From: Stictocephala bisonia | Taxonomy: Eukaryota; Arthropoda; Insecta; Hemiptera; Membracidae | NCBI GenBank assembly: GCA_035578905.1 | Contig: JAQJVL010000004.1 | Location: 5,065,582 to 5,129,581 of the forward strand | DNA: 64,000 nt | Direction of reading: 5' to 3' | Part shown: positions 34,671 through 47,378 of the stretch, piece by piece | Layout of the letters: every line of letters starts with the position of its first letter | How positions within the stretch are numbered: position 1 is the stretch's first letter | Translations under genes and position numbers: made by a program | Notes under the pieces: model-generated | Database searches by the model: none | What the model was told of the DNA's origin: nothing | The model's input: the letters and a program-made list of their open reading frames with translations, nothing else

Positions 34671-34844
34671 CTACTGCATTATTGTACAATGGTACAAAAT
34701 GTACCTAAACTCTGATTTCAACATAAAATTATATATATGACTAAATTAAACATATCAATATAAAAATACTTTAAATGCAACATGACCAGACGTCTTCTTG
34801 CAAATAAAATAAATACGTATTTTATCATAAACACAAATTCAGGA

Positions 34845-36516
34845 ATACACGTATGGTGGTACTAACCCACCCGCCCACCCATACCCGTACAGTGTTACTG
34901 ACCCCCCCCCGTCCCCCCCACATACATACAGTGGTACTAACCCACCCATATACGTACAGTGTTACTGACCTACCCGCCCACCCATATACGTACTGTGGTA
35001 CTAACCCACCCGCCCACCCATATACGTACTGTGGTAATGACCCACCTGCTCACCCATATACGTACTGTGGTACTAACCCACCTGCCCACCCATATACGTA
35101 CTGTGGTACTAACCCACCTGCCCACCCATATACGTGCAGTGGTACTAACCCACCTGCCCACCCATATACGTACTGTGGTACTAACCCACCTGCCCACCCA
35201 TATACGTACTGTGGTACTAACCCACCTGCCCACCCATATACGTACTGTGGTACTAACCCACCTGCCCACCCATATACGTACTGTGGTACTAACCCACCTG
35301 CCCACCCATATACGTACTGTGGTACTAACCCACCTGCCCACCCATATACGTACTGTGGTACTAACCCACCTGCCCACCCATATACGTGCAGTGGTACTAA
35401 CCCACCTGCCCACCCATATACGTACTGTGGTACTAACCCACCTGCCCACCCATATACGTACTGTGGTACTAACCCACCTGCCCACCCATATACGTGCAGT
35501 GGTACTAACCCACCTGCCCACCCATATACGTGCAGTGGTACTAACCCACCTGCCCACCCATATACGTACTGTGGTACTAACCCACCTGCCCACCCATATA
35601 CGTACTGTGGTACTAACCCACCTGCCCACCCATATACGTGCAGTGGTACTAACCCACCTGCCCACCCATATACGTGCAGTGGTACTAACCCACCTGCCCA
35701 CCCATATACGTACTGTGGTACTAACCCACCTGCCCACCCATATACGTACTGTGGTACTAACCCACCTGCCCACCCATATACGTGCAGTGGTACTAACCCA
35801 CCTGCCTACCCATATACGTACTGTGGTACTAACCCACCTGCCCACCCATATACGTGCAGTGGTACTAACCCACCTGCCCACCCATATACGTGCAGTGGTA
35901 CTAACCCACCTGCCCACCCATATACGTACTGTGGTAATGACCCACCTGCTCACCTATATACGTACAGTGGTACTAACCCACCTGCCCACCCATATACGTG
36001 CAGTGGTACTAACCCACCTGCTCACCTATATACGTACAGTGGTACTAACCCACCTGCCCTACCCATATACGTACTGTGGTACTAACCCACCTGCCCACCT
36101 ATATACGTACAGTGGTACTAACCCACCTGCCCACCCATATACGTGCAGTGGTACTAACCCACCTGCTCACCTATATACGTACAGTGGTACTAACCCACCT
36201 GCCCACCCATATACGTGCAGTGGTACTAACCCACCTGCCCACCCATATACGTGCAGTGGTACTAACCCACCTGCCCACCCATATACGTGCAGTGGTACTA
36301 ACCCACCTGCCCACCCATATACGTGCAGTGGTACTAACCCACCTGCCCACCCATATACGTGCAGTGGTACTAACCCACCTGCCCACCCATATACGTGCAG
36401 TGGTACTAACCCACCTGCCCACCCATATACGTGCAGTGGTACTAACCCACCTGCCCACCCATATACGTGCAGTGGTACTAACCCACCTGCCCACCCATAT
36501 ACGTACTGTGGTAATA
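34845..36516 (+). repeat. 36-bp minisatellite, ~45 units, with AABB higher-order pattern
   Basis: The unit is a CCCATATACGT core, then ACTGTGG (type A) or GCAGTGG (type B), then TACTAACCCACCTGCC. Because 36 is a multiple of three, all long frames stay open and produce artificial 12-residue repeats on both strands. In the middle of the array (about 35380-35800) the types run B-AA-BB-AA-BB-AA-B, a 144-bp higher-order unit. The last nine or so full units (36200-36490) are nearly all type B. One extra base near 36060 shifts the frame. Type A units contain the palindrome TACGTA. I see no reason to call it coding. Confidence 0.95.
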
Positions 36517-37060
36517 ACCAATCATAAGCATAATTGCTGCTTAGTATTAAAACCTTTAATATAAAAAGTTTCTAAATGTATTTTGTAAAGTACATATATG
36601 AATTTGGAGTATAAATTAATTTAACTATAAACTCCTGAATAGAAATTACCATGGAGAGTGAAATTTTATAGTAGTCTCAAATTTAGTAAGCTGCAGATAA
36701 TTGTGAATAACTCAAATTCCACCATAATTATATCACTGTGAAATTATTAAAGTTTACGGAACAGACTTCTTTACTTCAATTGAGAAAATATATTTCACAG
36801 TATTTTCAAGTTATTTATTTACTTAATAGCTGAATTTCTCAAGCTATTGAGTTGATATTTGACACTGCAATGTTCCCTATATTCTCTAGTTATCTAAAGC
36901 CAAATCACTTTAAAAAGATTAATCAGAAGCAGCAAACCACAACAGTTTCTACACTTTTGGTTGTTTCTATATTTTAGAAATATTAGTTTAAAATAATTCA
37001 CAACATGGATAAATATGTTATAAATAAAGCTCAGTATGATCTTCAATCACATGTATCGAA
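36517..37060. other. Unassigned AT-rich spacer
   Basis: Nothing recognisable. Confidence 0.5.
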
Positions 37061-37200
37061 ACAAATGCCTTGATTAGTCTTTCTGATGCAGTTTACTCAG
37101 TTTTGGATAGTAAATTATCATTGCCTAGGGCCTATTTTTAGTCCTACAGGAGTTTTTTGATTGTTTTGATCACAATTGCTTTCAAAGAGTGTTAGAAAGA
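37061..37200 (+). pseudogene. Degenerate LINE reverse transcriptase scrap
   Basis: Frames around 37080-37195 read SDAVYSVLDSKLSLPRAYF and, after a shift, GVFDCFDHNCFQRVLERCER. The FDxFDH word matches the (A)FDxVDH motif that carries the first catalytic Asp of LINE polymerases, and the preceding AVY..LDS fits the usual upstream spacing. The downstream frame (to 37395) is not recognisable. Confidence 0.45.
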
Positions 37201-37481
37201 TGTGAAAGGGTAATAGCATCGAATCATGTCACAAGCTTTCTACTGAGATACACAGGTGTAGAGGTAAATCATTTACAGAAGAAAATTCATGATAAAAACA
37301 ATTGTCACCAAAGAAGCTTTTGTCAGGTTTCTGCAAGGTGTGCTGCCACATTTGCAGAAAACCAGATTTCTTTGCCATTTGTGGCCCAACTTTAACTGGC
37401 CACCTAATAATTGGTCAATTTATGACTTCGAGATCAGAAGGAAGATGGACTAACGGCCCAGACTTCATTTTTTTTGAGTTA

Positions 37482-39806
37482 TTGTTTTAGAGGCAGAGAC
37501 ATCCCAGAAGGCGAGCCGCGCTACTACTCATTTCGCCTGCCTTTTGTGTACTAACGTGCCTGCAAACATTTAATTCCCGGAAACTGAGGAGTGGGTCTAA
37601 AGGCAGTATTTACGGTGCTGTTTCATAGAATCCTTTTTCTCATTGTAGATTTATTTAGTTGGGCGGTCTCTCTCTTTCCGTGCGGTTTGCCAGTTTATTA
37701 CACCCGTTAGTTGTTAAAGTAAACTGTGATTTTTATTGATTAGTGCAATTGTGTTGACTGTGAATACATTGAGTTAATTAATGATAACTAGTATTAAGTT
37801 TCTATTGAGTGTATAATAGTGGATATATTAATAACGATTATTAGGTATTATCATGCCAAAGTTAGGTGGTAAAGGAACTGTTCTACACAGTCAAGGTAGG
37901 GAAATAGTTTTCAATGTATATAATTATTTTTGTAATATTCAAGAAGGAAATAAATTAAAGTCAGTAATAATAGATGAAGCCACTAAAGTTTACAGGCGCC
38001 CGATCAGTAGAAAGAATTCTGAAAGAAAGTTCCTCCGATGTAAAAATTACTCCACCAGCATTTTTTACGCCTAAAAAAAATGTGAACAGGAAAAAGCCAG
38101 TGTGTGATCTAGATTCGTTCGATTTGGATGCCTTGAGACGTTTGATAAATAATTATCACATAACGTATAAATCATGTGTAACTGTAAAAACATAATGATT
38201 GAAATTGAAAATACAAATATTAGTTTTAAGGGAAGCGCAAGGTCTCAACGGTGAATCATGCATAAAATGGGATTTAAATGGAAGACAACTGAAGATAACA
38301 GAAAAATACTTGTGGAACGACATGATATCAAACTCTTAAGATTAAAATATCTACGACAAATTACCCAATGAGCAGAAGGTAGACCGATAATTTTTACAGA
38401 TGAAACTTACATTCATAGCACACACACGAAGCAAAAGTCCTGGACAGATTCACATAATTCTAATTTAGGTCTTAAAAAAAACCAGTATCAAAGGGATCCA
38501 GATTAATTATTCTACATGCAGGTTGGAATAAAGGATTTATTCAAAATGGTTTATTGATGTGGAAATCTGGCTTAAAAACCGGTGACTACCATGACGAGAT
38601 GAACAGCGAGAACTACATGAAATGGCTAAATGAAAAGCTTATCCCCAACCTACCTCCCAGATCAGTTCTTGTATTGGATAATGCATCGTACCATAATACA
38701 GTAAGTGTCAGACAGCCTACAAGCAATACTGTTAAATCAGAAATGATTAACTGGTTGAATGAACGGAACAAACTTTGACCCTAAATTAACAAAACCAGAA
38801 CTTTATGAAATTATAAGAGTCAAAAAAAAGGGAGAAGAGAAGCAATACAAAGTTGACGATCTATTGGCAGAACATGGCCACAGTGTTTTGCGTTTGCCCC
38901 CATATCACCCGGAACTTAACGCAATTGAAAAAATATGGGCTGCCGTGAAGGGAAAAGTAGCTGAGAAAAATACTACATTCAAAATGAATGACATTATTCA
39001 CCTAGCCGCTGAGGCCTTCAATGACATTTCTGAGGAACAGTGTGCTAAAGTATGTTGCCATGTTACGGACCAGGAGAAAAAATACATCGAAGAAGAGCAT
39101 ATGTGGGATATTGGCATGGAACAGTTCATCATAAGACTTGATAGTGACACGTCTTCTGATTCAGAGGAAGACGACGATGTCGACTGTGGAGTTAGTGAGC
39201 TTCCTGCAGAGTAACTGTAAGTAATTTAAAGAAAATTTTTTTTATATAAACTATTTATTAGTAGGCCTAGTTTAAGTAATTGTGTCTATAAAATAACAGT
39301 GGAATATTAAATTACATAACTGTGTAAACAATTATCATGTGGCACATAAAAAAACATAAAAATATTTATTATGTATTACAGTTAGCGATTTTTCGTTCAT
39401 GATTTTTTTAAAATTTTAAACGTAAGATAAATATTTGTCAAACGATCTCACAAAAATCATTTCAAATAATTGGCCACTTACGTGCTATTAGCTTAAGCAA
39501 GTAAGCAAATCTTAAGACCCGTGGTATTTATGGTTCCTGAGATTTTTAAAAAATAAAAATTACTATACTAACTTACAAAGACACGGTTAAGGAAAGATAG
39601 ACCATACTGTTTATTAAAAAGTTTTGTTTATTTTCATGTCTTGAACAAAATCCCAATTTTTGGCTGCAGAATTTCCAAACTTCCTGTATATGTATACTGC
39701 ACTGTGCGTGGCTAATATTTTGAGGACAGTCTTTTGACCGAGCGAACGCAAAAGGCTAGTAGTACTTCGGCCGGGTTGTTCGCCCTTCGGGGCGCCTCTT
39801 GCTCTA
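37482..39806 (+). mobile_element. IS630/Tc1-group element, DD82E (Sailor-like)
   Basis: Imperfect GC-rich inverted ends flank a decayed transposase. The left stretch 37484-37545 (AGAGGCAGAGACATCCCAGA, later CTACTACTC) corresponds to the reverse complement of 39735-39806 (AGAGCAAGAGGCGCCCCGAA, later TACTACTAG). TA occurs next to both. The ends are approximate. The assignment to the Sailor family rests on the long D-to-E spacing of its transposase. Confidence 0.55.
37853..39214 (+). pseudogene. DD82E-type DDE transposase, multiply frameshifted
   Basis: The N terminus starts MPKLGGKGTVLHSQGREIVF and holds helix-turn-helix words (EATK, then RSVERILKES after a frame change near 38000). The DDE_3-like core shows IIFTDETYIHS (first Asp, near 38400), SVLVLDNASYHNT (second Asp, near 38680) and PPYHPELNAIEKIWAAVKGK (Glu, near 38930). 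Allowing for the frameshift at 38765-38778 there are about 82-83 residues between the second Asp and the Glu, against 34 in Tc1/mariner. That matches the family I know as Sailor (DD82E). The C terminus is acidic (DSDTSSDSEEDDDVD). Stops and frame changes at about 38020, 38195-38390 and 38770 make it non-functional. Confidence 0.8.
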
Positions 39807-41030
39807 ACTATAAACCTATGTGTCACATTACTTGCTTGTATCACTGGAAAAATTTAAATGTGTAATGTGATTATCCTAAACTTCCTAAGACTATTTCTAT
39901 GTAATATATTATTTGTATAATTTTCTAAATTAAAATTTGTAAAAATATTTATGTATTTAGTGTTGGTTATAGTTTAAAAGATCTCTTGAGTGCGTGGAAG
40001 GGAATCTCCGTGACATTAAACAAATAGTTATGACTTCTGTATTACAGTGCAACTAAGTGTTGTTCATTTCATAATTCTAAATAAGACTAACCGCTCATTA
40101 AGCTATGTAGTGATTTAGGAGCTATAATTAGCTTGTAAGATAAAAAGAGGGTAATAAAATGGACTTAACATTCTGTTTTATATTGTACTGTGTACATCCA
40201 AGTAATTAAATTTCAATAACAATGATGGTTTAGCTAAAAATATTTTGGACAACCAATGCCATATTCTAGGCATGTAAACCTTATTTTGTTGTCCTATTTG
40301 AGTACGGCTGATTCTTAACATTATAAAATGAACACCTAATGTTTTTATTCAGCCTATATAAATATGTGAAATTTGCTTTTATTTAACAGCTAACATTTAA
40401 CTAACTAAATAAAAAAACTCCGTAAGATTACAATTAAAACTTGAGGAATGGCGCATCGAGCCCTACAGCGAATAAACCTTCATCGAAAAAATATATAACG
40501 GTTATCAATACATAACATTTCAAAGTCTTAAATTGTAATTATTACAAATGAAACTATAAAGAAAATATACAAAATATGCAACAGATGTTCACATTATTCC
40601 ATATTGTGGTTTAGGGACTAACTTACAAATTATATAGTCGAGGAGATCAAACCTATTTTCAAAAGATAAGTTTGCTCACTGAGCGATGAAAGAAAAAGTT
40701 ACAGAATTGTGTATTGTCGTTCCGTCATGATACAATATCTTATTTATATGTGCCAATGGAAGGTAATTGTGTACTAATAAAATTGCCATTCTGCCACGGA
40801 AAAGATGGATAAAATTATTAGGCTAATCTTCACTGCTTGTGCACATCCCTTGCAAATGACAGCCTTCAATTTTTACCAAAACAACAACAACCCTAGTTTA
40901 ATTTATTTGGAGCTCCGCAAATGCCAGGTCGCCGCATATAGACTGTAAATAGCGTAGAAACGTTGTACAAGGTTCTTCCTTGGATAAACTCTTGTTTTTT
41001 AATCTATTGGAATGAATGATATTCCATGTA
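39807..41030. other. Unassigned AT-rich spacer
   Basis: No gene or clear element end. Confidence 0.5.
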
Positions 41031-41500
41031 TAATCAGTCCATCAAACAATTTGATTTTGCTGATGACACTTCTCTGGTCGAAACAGAATCAACTTTAGAA
41101 GTATTTAACTGCTTACATCACATTAATGTTAGTACAAAATTAACAAATGTCTACTGACATGTTCAGTACACAAATGCTACATTTTCACTTCAATCAATAT
41201 AAACCTGGTTAATTCCTTTTATTTTTTTAAATAAGGAGCAATTTCAGTTCCAATAGCACACTTTATTAGAACCATTTCAGATGATAATATTAGGTGGGAG
41301 AGCCACATAATATCTTTGTCTTTTAATTTATGTCCTAAATGTTAAGTAGTTTATAAAATTAGGAGGGTTACTGTAGAATGAACTCCTCGTTGCTATTTTG
41401 GTACGCTAATTAGCTATGGCATATGTGTTGGGAATGTCTCAATTACCACGGAATATTTAAAAAAAAATACTACAAGGCAGTAAAGAATTTAGCAAATTAA
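41031..41500 (+). pseudogene. LINE reverse transcriptase fragment with ADD motif
   Basis: The plus strand reads SIKQFDFADDTSLVETESTL and EVFNCL (catalytic FADD box near 41062). In shifted frames, TISDDNIRWESHI follows (41275-41315) and then YFGTLISYGICVGNVS (41393-41440). These are the consecutive polymerase, thumb and LSYG regions of a CR1/Jockey-like LINE, in the right order. Frameshifts and stops separate them. It has no detectable link to the LINE at 400-5216, though the type is the same. Confidence 0.65.
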
Positions 41501-42905
41501 AATACAGTGAGAATTGAAAAATTTTTTCTCAGATTTCAAATTTTATCATTATACATAATTTTTGTTTTAGAAAAATTGCTATTCATTTATAAGACATTGT
41601 AATGATTAAAGATGTGTAGATAGTGAAATTTTGAATTGGATCAGATTTGGATGGTATAGCTTAGAGTTGTGTCGGATAAGGTTGAGTTTATATGTGTGCC
41701 TGAACAAGTTGGATATTTCCGAATGATAGCTTCGAGTTCGATATCCAAAAAGTAACCTAATTTTCTTCTGCACATCTCTTGTAATTGTTATGAAATTCTG
41801 AATCTTGCTACCCTGATCGTAGAGAGTATAGTGGTATGTTTTTATTTTTCTAGTGCAATAGTTAGTTTATTTACAGTGATGTTTAAAAACTTCAATGTTT
41901 ATAATATTTTTCTTCAACAATAGCTGTTGATGAAATCTTCAAATTCTAATGAAAAGTGAATCTATATCAATCATTTTTATTTATATTATATCTGATTTAA
42001 TTTAACATAGTTCTATTAAGTCTGGTGCACCAACTCTACAATGACATTATGTTTTTAGAAAATATTTATTTTCTAAACACATTTGTTATACCAAAGATCC
42101 AACTTGATTGTTTATATTGTAACTTTATTTTGAAGATGACATTTATTTTTGAAAATCTCTAGAATATTAGAGATTTAATACAGTTATTTTATATTTTAAA
42201 ACTAATTTCATTTAATCTATACGATCTATTTTTATTGACAAACCCCTAATTAATCTTCTGCCAATCAAAATGTTCTTATATGTGACATTTGGCACATATA
42301 AGATATAAAAAACATATTGCATCTGAAATTAGGCATATTTAGAATTTAAAGTAATTCTTAGGAATCTTAAATTCATTCTGTAAATTAATATAAGATCTAC
42401 AAATCATATCTATTAAAATTCCCTTCTAATTGGAGGTTCTTAAGGCATTTCATTAAGTTGATTTGAACTGAGTCCTCAACTTGGTTTAGAGGAATTCACT
42501 ATGGTTTAAGGCTGGTTTTATGCAACGCATTTGGAGTCGCATGACAGATGCACTACCTATGTTCCTTGTTCTATATTATCAAATGGGAGCATTTATGCAC
42601 AAACACACTTTGTGTTGCTGGAGCAACACACGCTCTCTAGATACATGTGACAAACCTTTTTTAACACGTTCTGAGTGTTGTACATTGGCTCTAAATACAC
42701 AGAATCAAATCGGTGTATTTATGAAACGTGTTTGACGTTCTGTGACAGCAGAGTACAGGTGTAAGGAATTTATTTAAATTTACTATTCTATGTGTAAATA
42801 TATTGCTGATAATATTGTGTTTTTAATACTTGTTTAGTGCCAACAAATTTAGTTTTTGGTTTGTTTTAGTTTTATCTGTAAAATCTAGTCACTTGTTATC
42901 TGTAG
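41501..42905. other. Unassigned AT-rich spacer
   Basis: It includes a 71-codon open frame (42520-42735) with no recognised motif. No element ends are visible. Confidence 0.45.
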
Positions 42906-43231
42906 ATTTTTGAACACCCTCCTTATCCTCCGGACCTTGCTCCAAGTGATTTCCATCTGTTTCCACAACTTAAGGATCATCTTGGAGGTTGGAGACTTGC
43001 CAGTGATGAAGAGTTCAAAGAGGAGGTGGAAAACCGGTTGAAAAACAAGGCAGAAGATTGGTATGAAGATAAAAAAACTTATCAAGATACCAAAAATGCT
43101 TGGAATTAAATGGGAGTTACTTTGAAAAATAGTTTAAAGTATGTATAAAAGGAAATAGATAATTGTAGTTTAAATAAAGATTACCTATGTCTCTTTTTAA
43201 GATAGGGAAATTACTTTTTGGTTGCCTCTCG
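42906..43231 (+). mobile_element. Mariner 3' fragment: transposase C terminus plus terminal repeat
   Basis: The plus frame FEHPPYPPDLAPSDFHLFPQ, LKDHLGGWRLASDEEFKEEV and onward is the highly conserved end of mariner transposases; the last catalytic Asp (DD34D) lies in PPDLAPSD. A TAA interrupts the last ten or so codons. The 3' end GGTTGCCTCTCG at 43231 is followed by TA, and its reverse complement (CGAGAGGCAACCAAAAAGTA) is a mariner-type terminus. The 5' three-quarters is missing. It is a different family from the fold-back mariner at 29638. Confidence 0.85.
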
Positions 43232-45690
43232 TACATCCTTATACATTTGATATTTGTATACTTTTCGGTAGTAACAAAAAATACACACGTTATATATGTA
43301 AAACCGTTGACCATATATGATTCTCTGGTCCATTGTAAGTGCAGGGATATATAAGATATCTAGGTTTATTACATTTTACTATTTTTTATGATAAACATCT
43401 GCAGAATGAACAAAAACAGCCTGACATTTTTGACTAATATAATTGCCGCTACAAGGGTTAGTGATTGTTGAATGCCATTTGTTTATTATGTCACATATTA
43501 TCATTTTATTAAGTGTTTTATTTTTTTATTCTATTAAAGAACTACTTCACTTGTAGTTTTTGAAAGTTAAATAAACATGATTTAAATTAATAAGGAACAG
43601 TTTTGATTTCAACTACATTCTATACTATAAGAACAAAGAAAAATGTATTGGCTTTTAAATATCAAATATTAGAGGATATCCTTGCACACTATAATAAAGA
43701 AATTAGCGCATAGAATCATATTATGTCGACGCCAATCACTTAAAATCCGTTGAAACTTAAACATTTATTCATTACAACAAAATCTTATTTGACATTATAA
43801 TATTTACAACAAACGAATGTGTCCAATGATGTTTATAAGAAACTGCTACGTACAGTAGAACTCCAATTTTCCGAATCAATTGGGACCAGAACCTATTCGG
43901 ATAGTCGGATTTTTGTCCAAAAAGAAAATATTAATTTAACTTCAACAAAAGTAAATATCTTACAAACAAAAAAACGTCTCTTGAGTTTAAGTTGAACAAA
44001 TGAAAACAAAATTGACAGATGGATGAAGCTATCAGATATTTCAACTGCTAATAAACATACCACAATAACCTTTTGCAGATGATATCTTATGATAATTCAA
44101 CCTTTAGACTTGGTAATAATTAATTAATTCAACCTTAAGGTTTGGTCAATAGTATTATGAGTGGAATAAAAATACAAGGTAAAGAAACAGTAAAATTAAA
44201 ATGATGAGCCAATAAAAAACAGTCAAGATATGATGATCGATTGGGGCATTAAATGAAGCCAATTAGAGCTGAAGTACCTGGCAGAACTTAAGGGTATTAA
44301 AAGACCACTTAAAATGCTACTTTTTGATGATATGTTGACAGATTTTTGAAACTAAATTTACTGAATGAAGAAATAGGACACTGAGAAATTTGAACCATAT
44401 ATCTTAAATTAAGCTGTGTTGCAGAATTTAAAATACTGTTAGGCATGAGGAGTTGTGTTTGGGAAAAGTGTTAGTGTCAGCTCTAGCCACAGAAAACGTA
44501 CCGGTTTAGTTGACATTAGACAAATGCTTGTATGTAAAATGTACCCACATAAATAATAATTTTTTCCAACATTTGCCTAACAAAGTGGCTGTTCCTGCAC
44601 TCAATAGTCAAGTCATAAAGTAGGTGATTCCTGCATTTAAACACTTTAATAACATAAATAATACATCTATTAGCGATTAACTTCGTGTACACTTGAAATA
44701 ATTAAGTTGGCAGCACCAAGTGTAAACAGAATAGCTGATGTAGTGTTTGTTGTTGTCAAAGGTTTTGAACTGTTTATATAACCTATTTCTTAAAACAAGT
44801 TTAATTTAAATAAAATTTCTCATCTGTTTGCCTACTAGTTATGTTTTTATTGCTTGTTAATTTTTATATAGTCTACTGTATTTCAAATGTAGGAAAAATG
44901 TTATGTGCAAATTGTACTCAAAGCGTCCTTGCTGCATTTGGGAAACTATTCCGAACTCGCCTGCGGCTCATGCGTTACAAGTATTTCTCTCATGCAGCAA
45001 AGTGCCACTTTGCGCACTAGTTGCACAGATAAATATTATTGCCTTTTAAATATTTCTCAGCATTATAAAGTGCCTAGGAAGAAAACTAGGTCTACTGGCT
45101 GATAAAAATTCAAACAATACCCCCTAAACATAACGCAATAACACAGTGATTGTGGGCTCAGTCCAATTATTTCTCAATCGGCATTTTGTTACTTTCTGCA
45201 GTGTGAATACTGTCTTCTTTGTGAGATACATTTAGTGATAAGCTCAGTAGTCTTAGTGCCATTTACAGCATATTTGTAAATGATAAATTTCGTACATCAT
45301 TCCAGTAGCTATCATGGCTTTGGTACATTAACTAAATCTCTAAGCCCATTCAGCTATTCATTAATAAATTAAATATATTAAAAGAAAAAACCTATTTGAT
45401 AATTGTATTTTTACATTTTCAATAAAGGTATTAAAAAAGTGTAAAAACAGGCCTTAATCTGAACACATACTTTATAAAACGTTATATATGAGTAAACGTA
45501 TAAAAGTTTATAAGTAATATATTATACTTATTTAATCCAAACAAATACGGTTAAAACTTCCTTTTATATTGAAATGACAGATAAAAGATAATTAGGTAGA
45601 AAAAAAATTAAAACAACTAAGGGGAAAAATCCTATTTGAGCTGATTATGAGACATTTCCGGAAGACAATCTATTTCTCTACAAAAATATT
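43232..45690. other. Spacer with one Tigger-type end
   Basis: A Tigger-like terminus lies at 43853 (annotated separately). Elsewhere it is AT-rich, with no coding region I can support; the 65-codon frame at 44905-45102 has no motif. Confidence 0.45.
43853..43925 (+). mobile_element. Tigger/pogo-type terminal repeat, solo
   Basis: After TA the end reads CAGTAGAACTCCAATTTTCC, then GGGACC and paired words ATTTTCCGAAT and CGGATAGTCGGAT. It closely resembles the start of the element at 61914. No partner end was found to the right. Confidence 0.55.
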
Positions 45691-46440
45691 TTAGCAACTT
45701 ATTTTTTACTGATCTCGCCTTCCTCACCTTAGGCTGATAATGATGATTTCTGCATAGCTATATATTTTTGTATAGGTAGCAAAAGATTAGAATTTGTTTT
45801 TCATAGAAGTCATCTTTCTCACATTAGGCAGATGGTAAGATATATCTGGAGCTTTATCTATTTCTCTATAATGAAATTTATTTTGTATCCATCTCATCTT
45901 TCTCGCATTAGACTGATGATGATGCATTTCTGGAAGACTATCTATTTCTGTGCAGATAACAAAAATTAAGGAAATTGTTTTGCAACTCGTCTTTTCCACA
46001 TTGGGCAGATGGTGAGATATATCTGTAGCTTTATTTATTTCTTTATAACAACATTTTAGGAATTAATTTTGTATCACTCTTCATCTTTTTCACATTTCTA
46101 GAAGGCTATCTCCTTCAGTGTAGGTAACAACAATTTAGGAATTTATTTTGCATCAAAGTCGTCTTTCTTACATTGGGCAGATAGTGGGATATATCTAGAG
46201 CTCTATCTATTTCTCTGTAACAACATTTTACAAATTTATATTTTATAAATCTCATATTTCTCACATTAAGCTGATGATGAATAATGTAGAAAGAGATAGA
46301 ATGTAGAAAGAGATAGTCTATTTATGGAAGGCTATCTCTTTCTTGTGGGTAACAAAATTTTGGAATTTGTTTTGCAACAAAGTCATCTTTCTCACATTAG
46401 GCAGATGGTGAGATGTATCTGAAGCCACTTTCAGAGGATT
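45690..46440. repeat. Degenerate ~90-bp tandem repeat in an alternating ~180-bp pattern
   Basis: Two unit types alternate. One begins GGCAGATGGTGAGATATATC (near 45824, 46000, 46172, 46397). The other begins GCTGATGATGATGCATTTCT or a variant (near 45733, 45911, 46267). Both carry CTATCTATTTCTCTGTAACA or a variant and end in TCATCTTTCTCACATT. About eight diverged units. The 70-codon minus frame here is a by-product. Confidence 0.75.
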
Positions 46441-46775
46441 ATATAGGCTATTTTGTGTGATAATTAATAGTTTAGGAATGTATTCTGTATCAATCTTGTC
46501 TTGTTCAATTTTTTTTTTTAGTTAATTTACGTGTTTAGTTTTGTTTTCTTAACAATTCTTCTTAGTTTTAAAAAGCCTTTTAAAAGTTGTATGATTACAG
46601 TATAAAGGTTTTATAATTAAGGTTTAAATTGTAATAACCCATGAAAAATTTAACAATATTGTTAATGTGGACAGTAAGAATAAAGAAAATATTAATGTAA
46701 TTTCAAACTTTTAAATTATCTTTTCAACATTTTAAAAATAAAATATAAAAGCCACCATTAGAGTTCACGTTTTCT

Positions 46776-47378
46776 AATCTATTGGCTATGAATGACAGGC
46801 AGTGCTCGTCCTGTGTTTATCTAATCTATTGGCTATGAATGACAGGCAGTGCTCGTCTTGTGTTTATCATTGTTTTCTAATCTATTGGCTATGAATGACA
46901 GGCAGTGCTCGTCCTGTGTTTATCATTGTTTTCTAATCTATTGGCTATGAATGACAGGCAGTGCTCGTCCTGTGTTTATCATTGTTTAAAAATCTATTGG
47001 CTATGAATGACAGGCAGTGCTCGTCCTGTGTTTATCATTGTTTAAAAATCTATTGGCTATGAATGACAGGCAGTGCTCGTCCTGTGTTTATCATTGTTTT
47101 CTAATCTATTGGCTATGAATGACAGGCAGTGCTCGTCCTGTGTTTATCATTGTTTTCTAATCTATTGGCTATGAATGACAGGCAGTGCTCGTCCTGTGTT
47201 TATCATTGTTTAAAAATCTATTGGCTATGAATGACAGGCAGTGCTCGTCCTGTGTTTATCATTGTTTAAAAATCTATTGGCTATGAATGACAGGCAGTGC
47301 TCGTCCTGTGTTTATCATTGTTTTCTAATCTATTGGCTATGAATGACAGGCAGTGCTCGTCCTGTGTTTATCATTGTT
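46776..47378. repeat. 56-bp minisatellite, 11 units, paired spacer variants
   Basis: The unit starts AATCTATTGGCTATGAATGA and contains CAGGCAGTGCTCGTCCTGTG; starts fall exactly 56 bp apart from 46823 to 47327. The first unit is 47 bp. The last bases of the spacer are either TTTTCT or TTTAAA, and from the third unit on they run TTTTCT x2, TTTAAA x2, TTTTCT x2, TTTAAA x2, TTTTCT, a 224-bp higher-order unit. Units are otherwise almost identical, so the array is young. Confidence 0.95.

Noticed and set aside
34845..36516. CRISPR-like look of the 36-bp and 56-bp repeats
   Set aside because: Units are head-to-tail without unique spacers, and the setting is an arthropod genome. They are minisatellites.
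34853..36564. Several very long open frames (up to 522 codons) on both strands in the minisatellite
   Set aside because: The unit is 36 bp, a multiple of three, so frames without a stop in one unit stay open throughout. The translations are perfect 12-residue repeats in several frames at once, with no gene signals.
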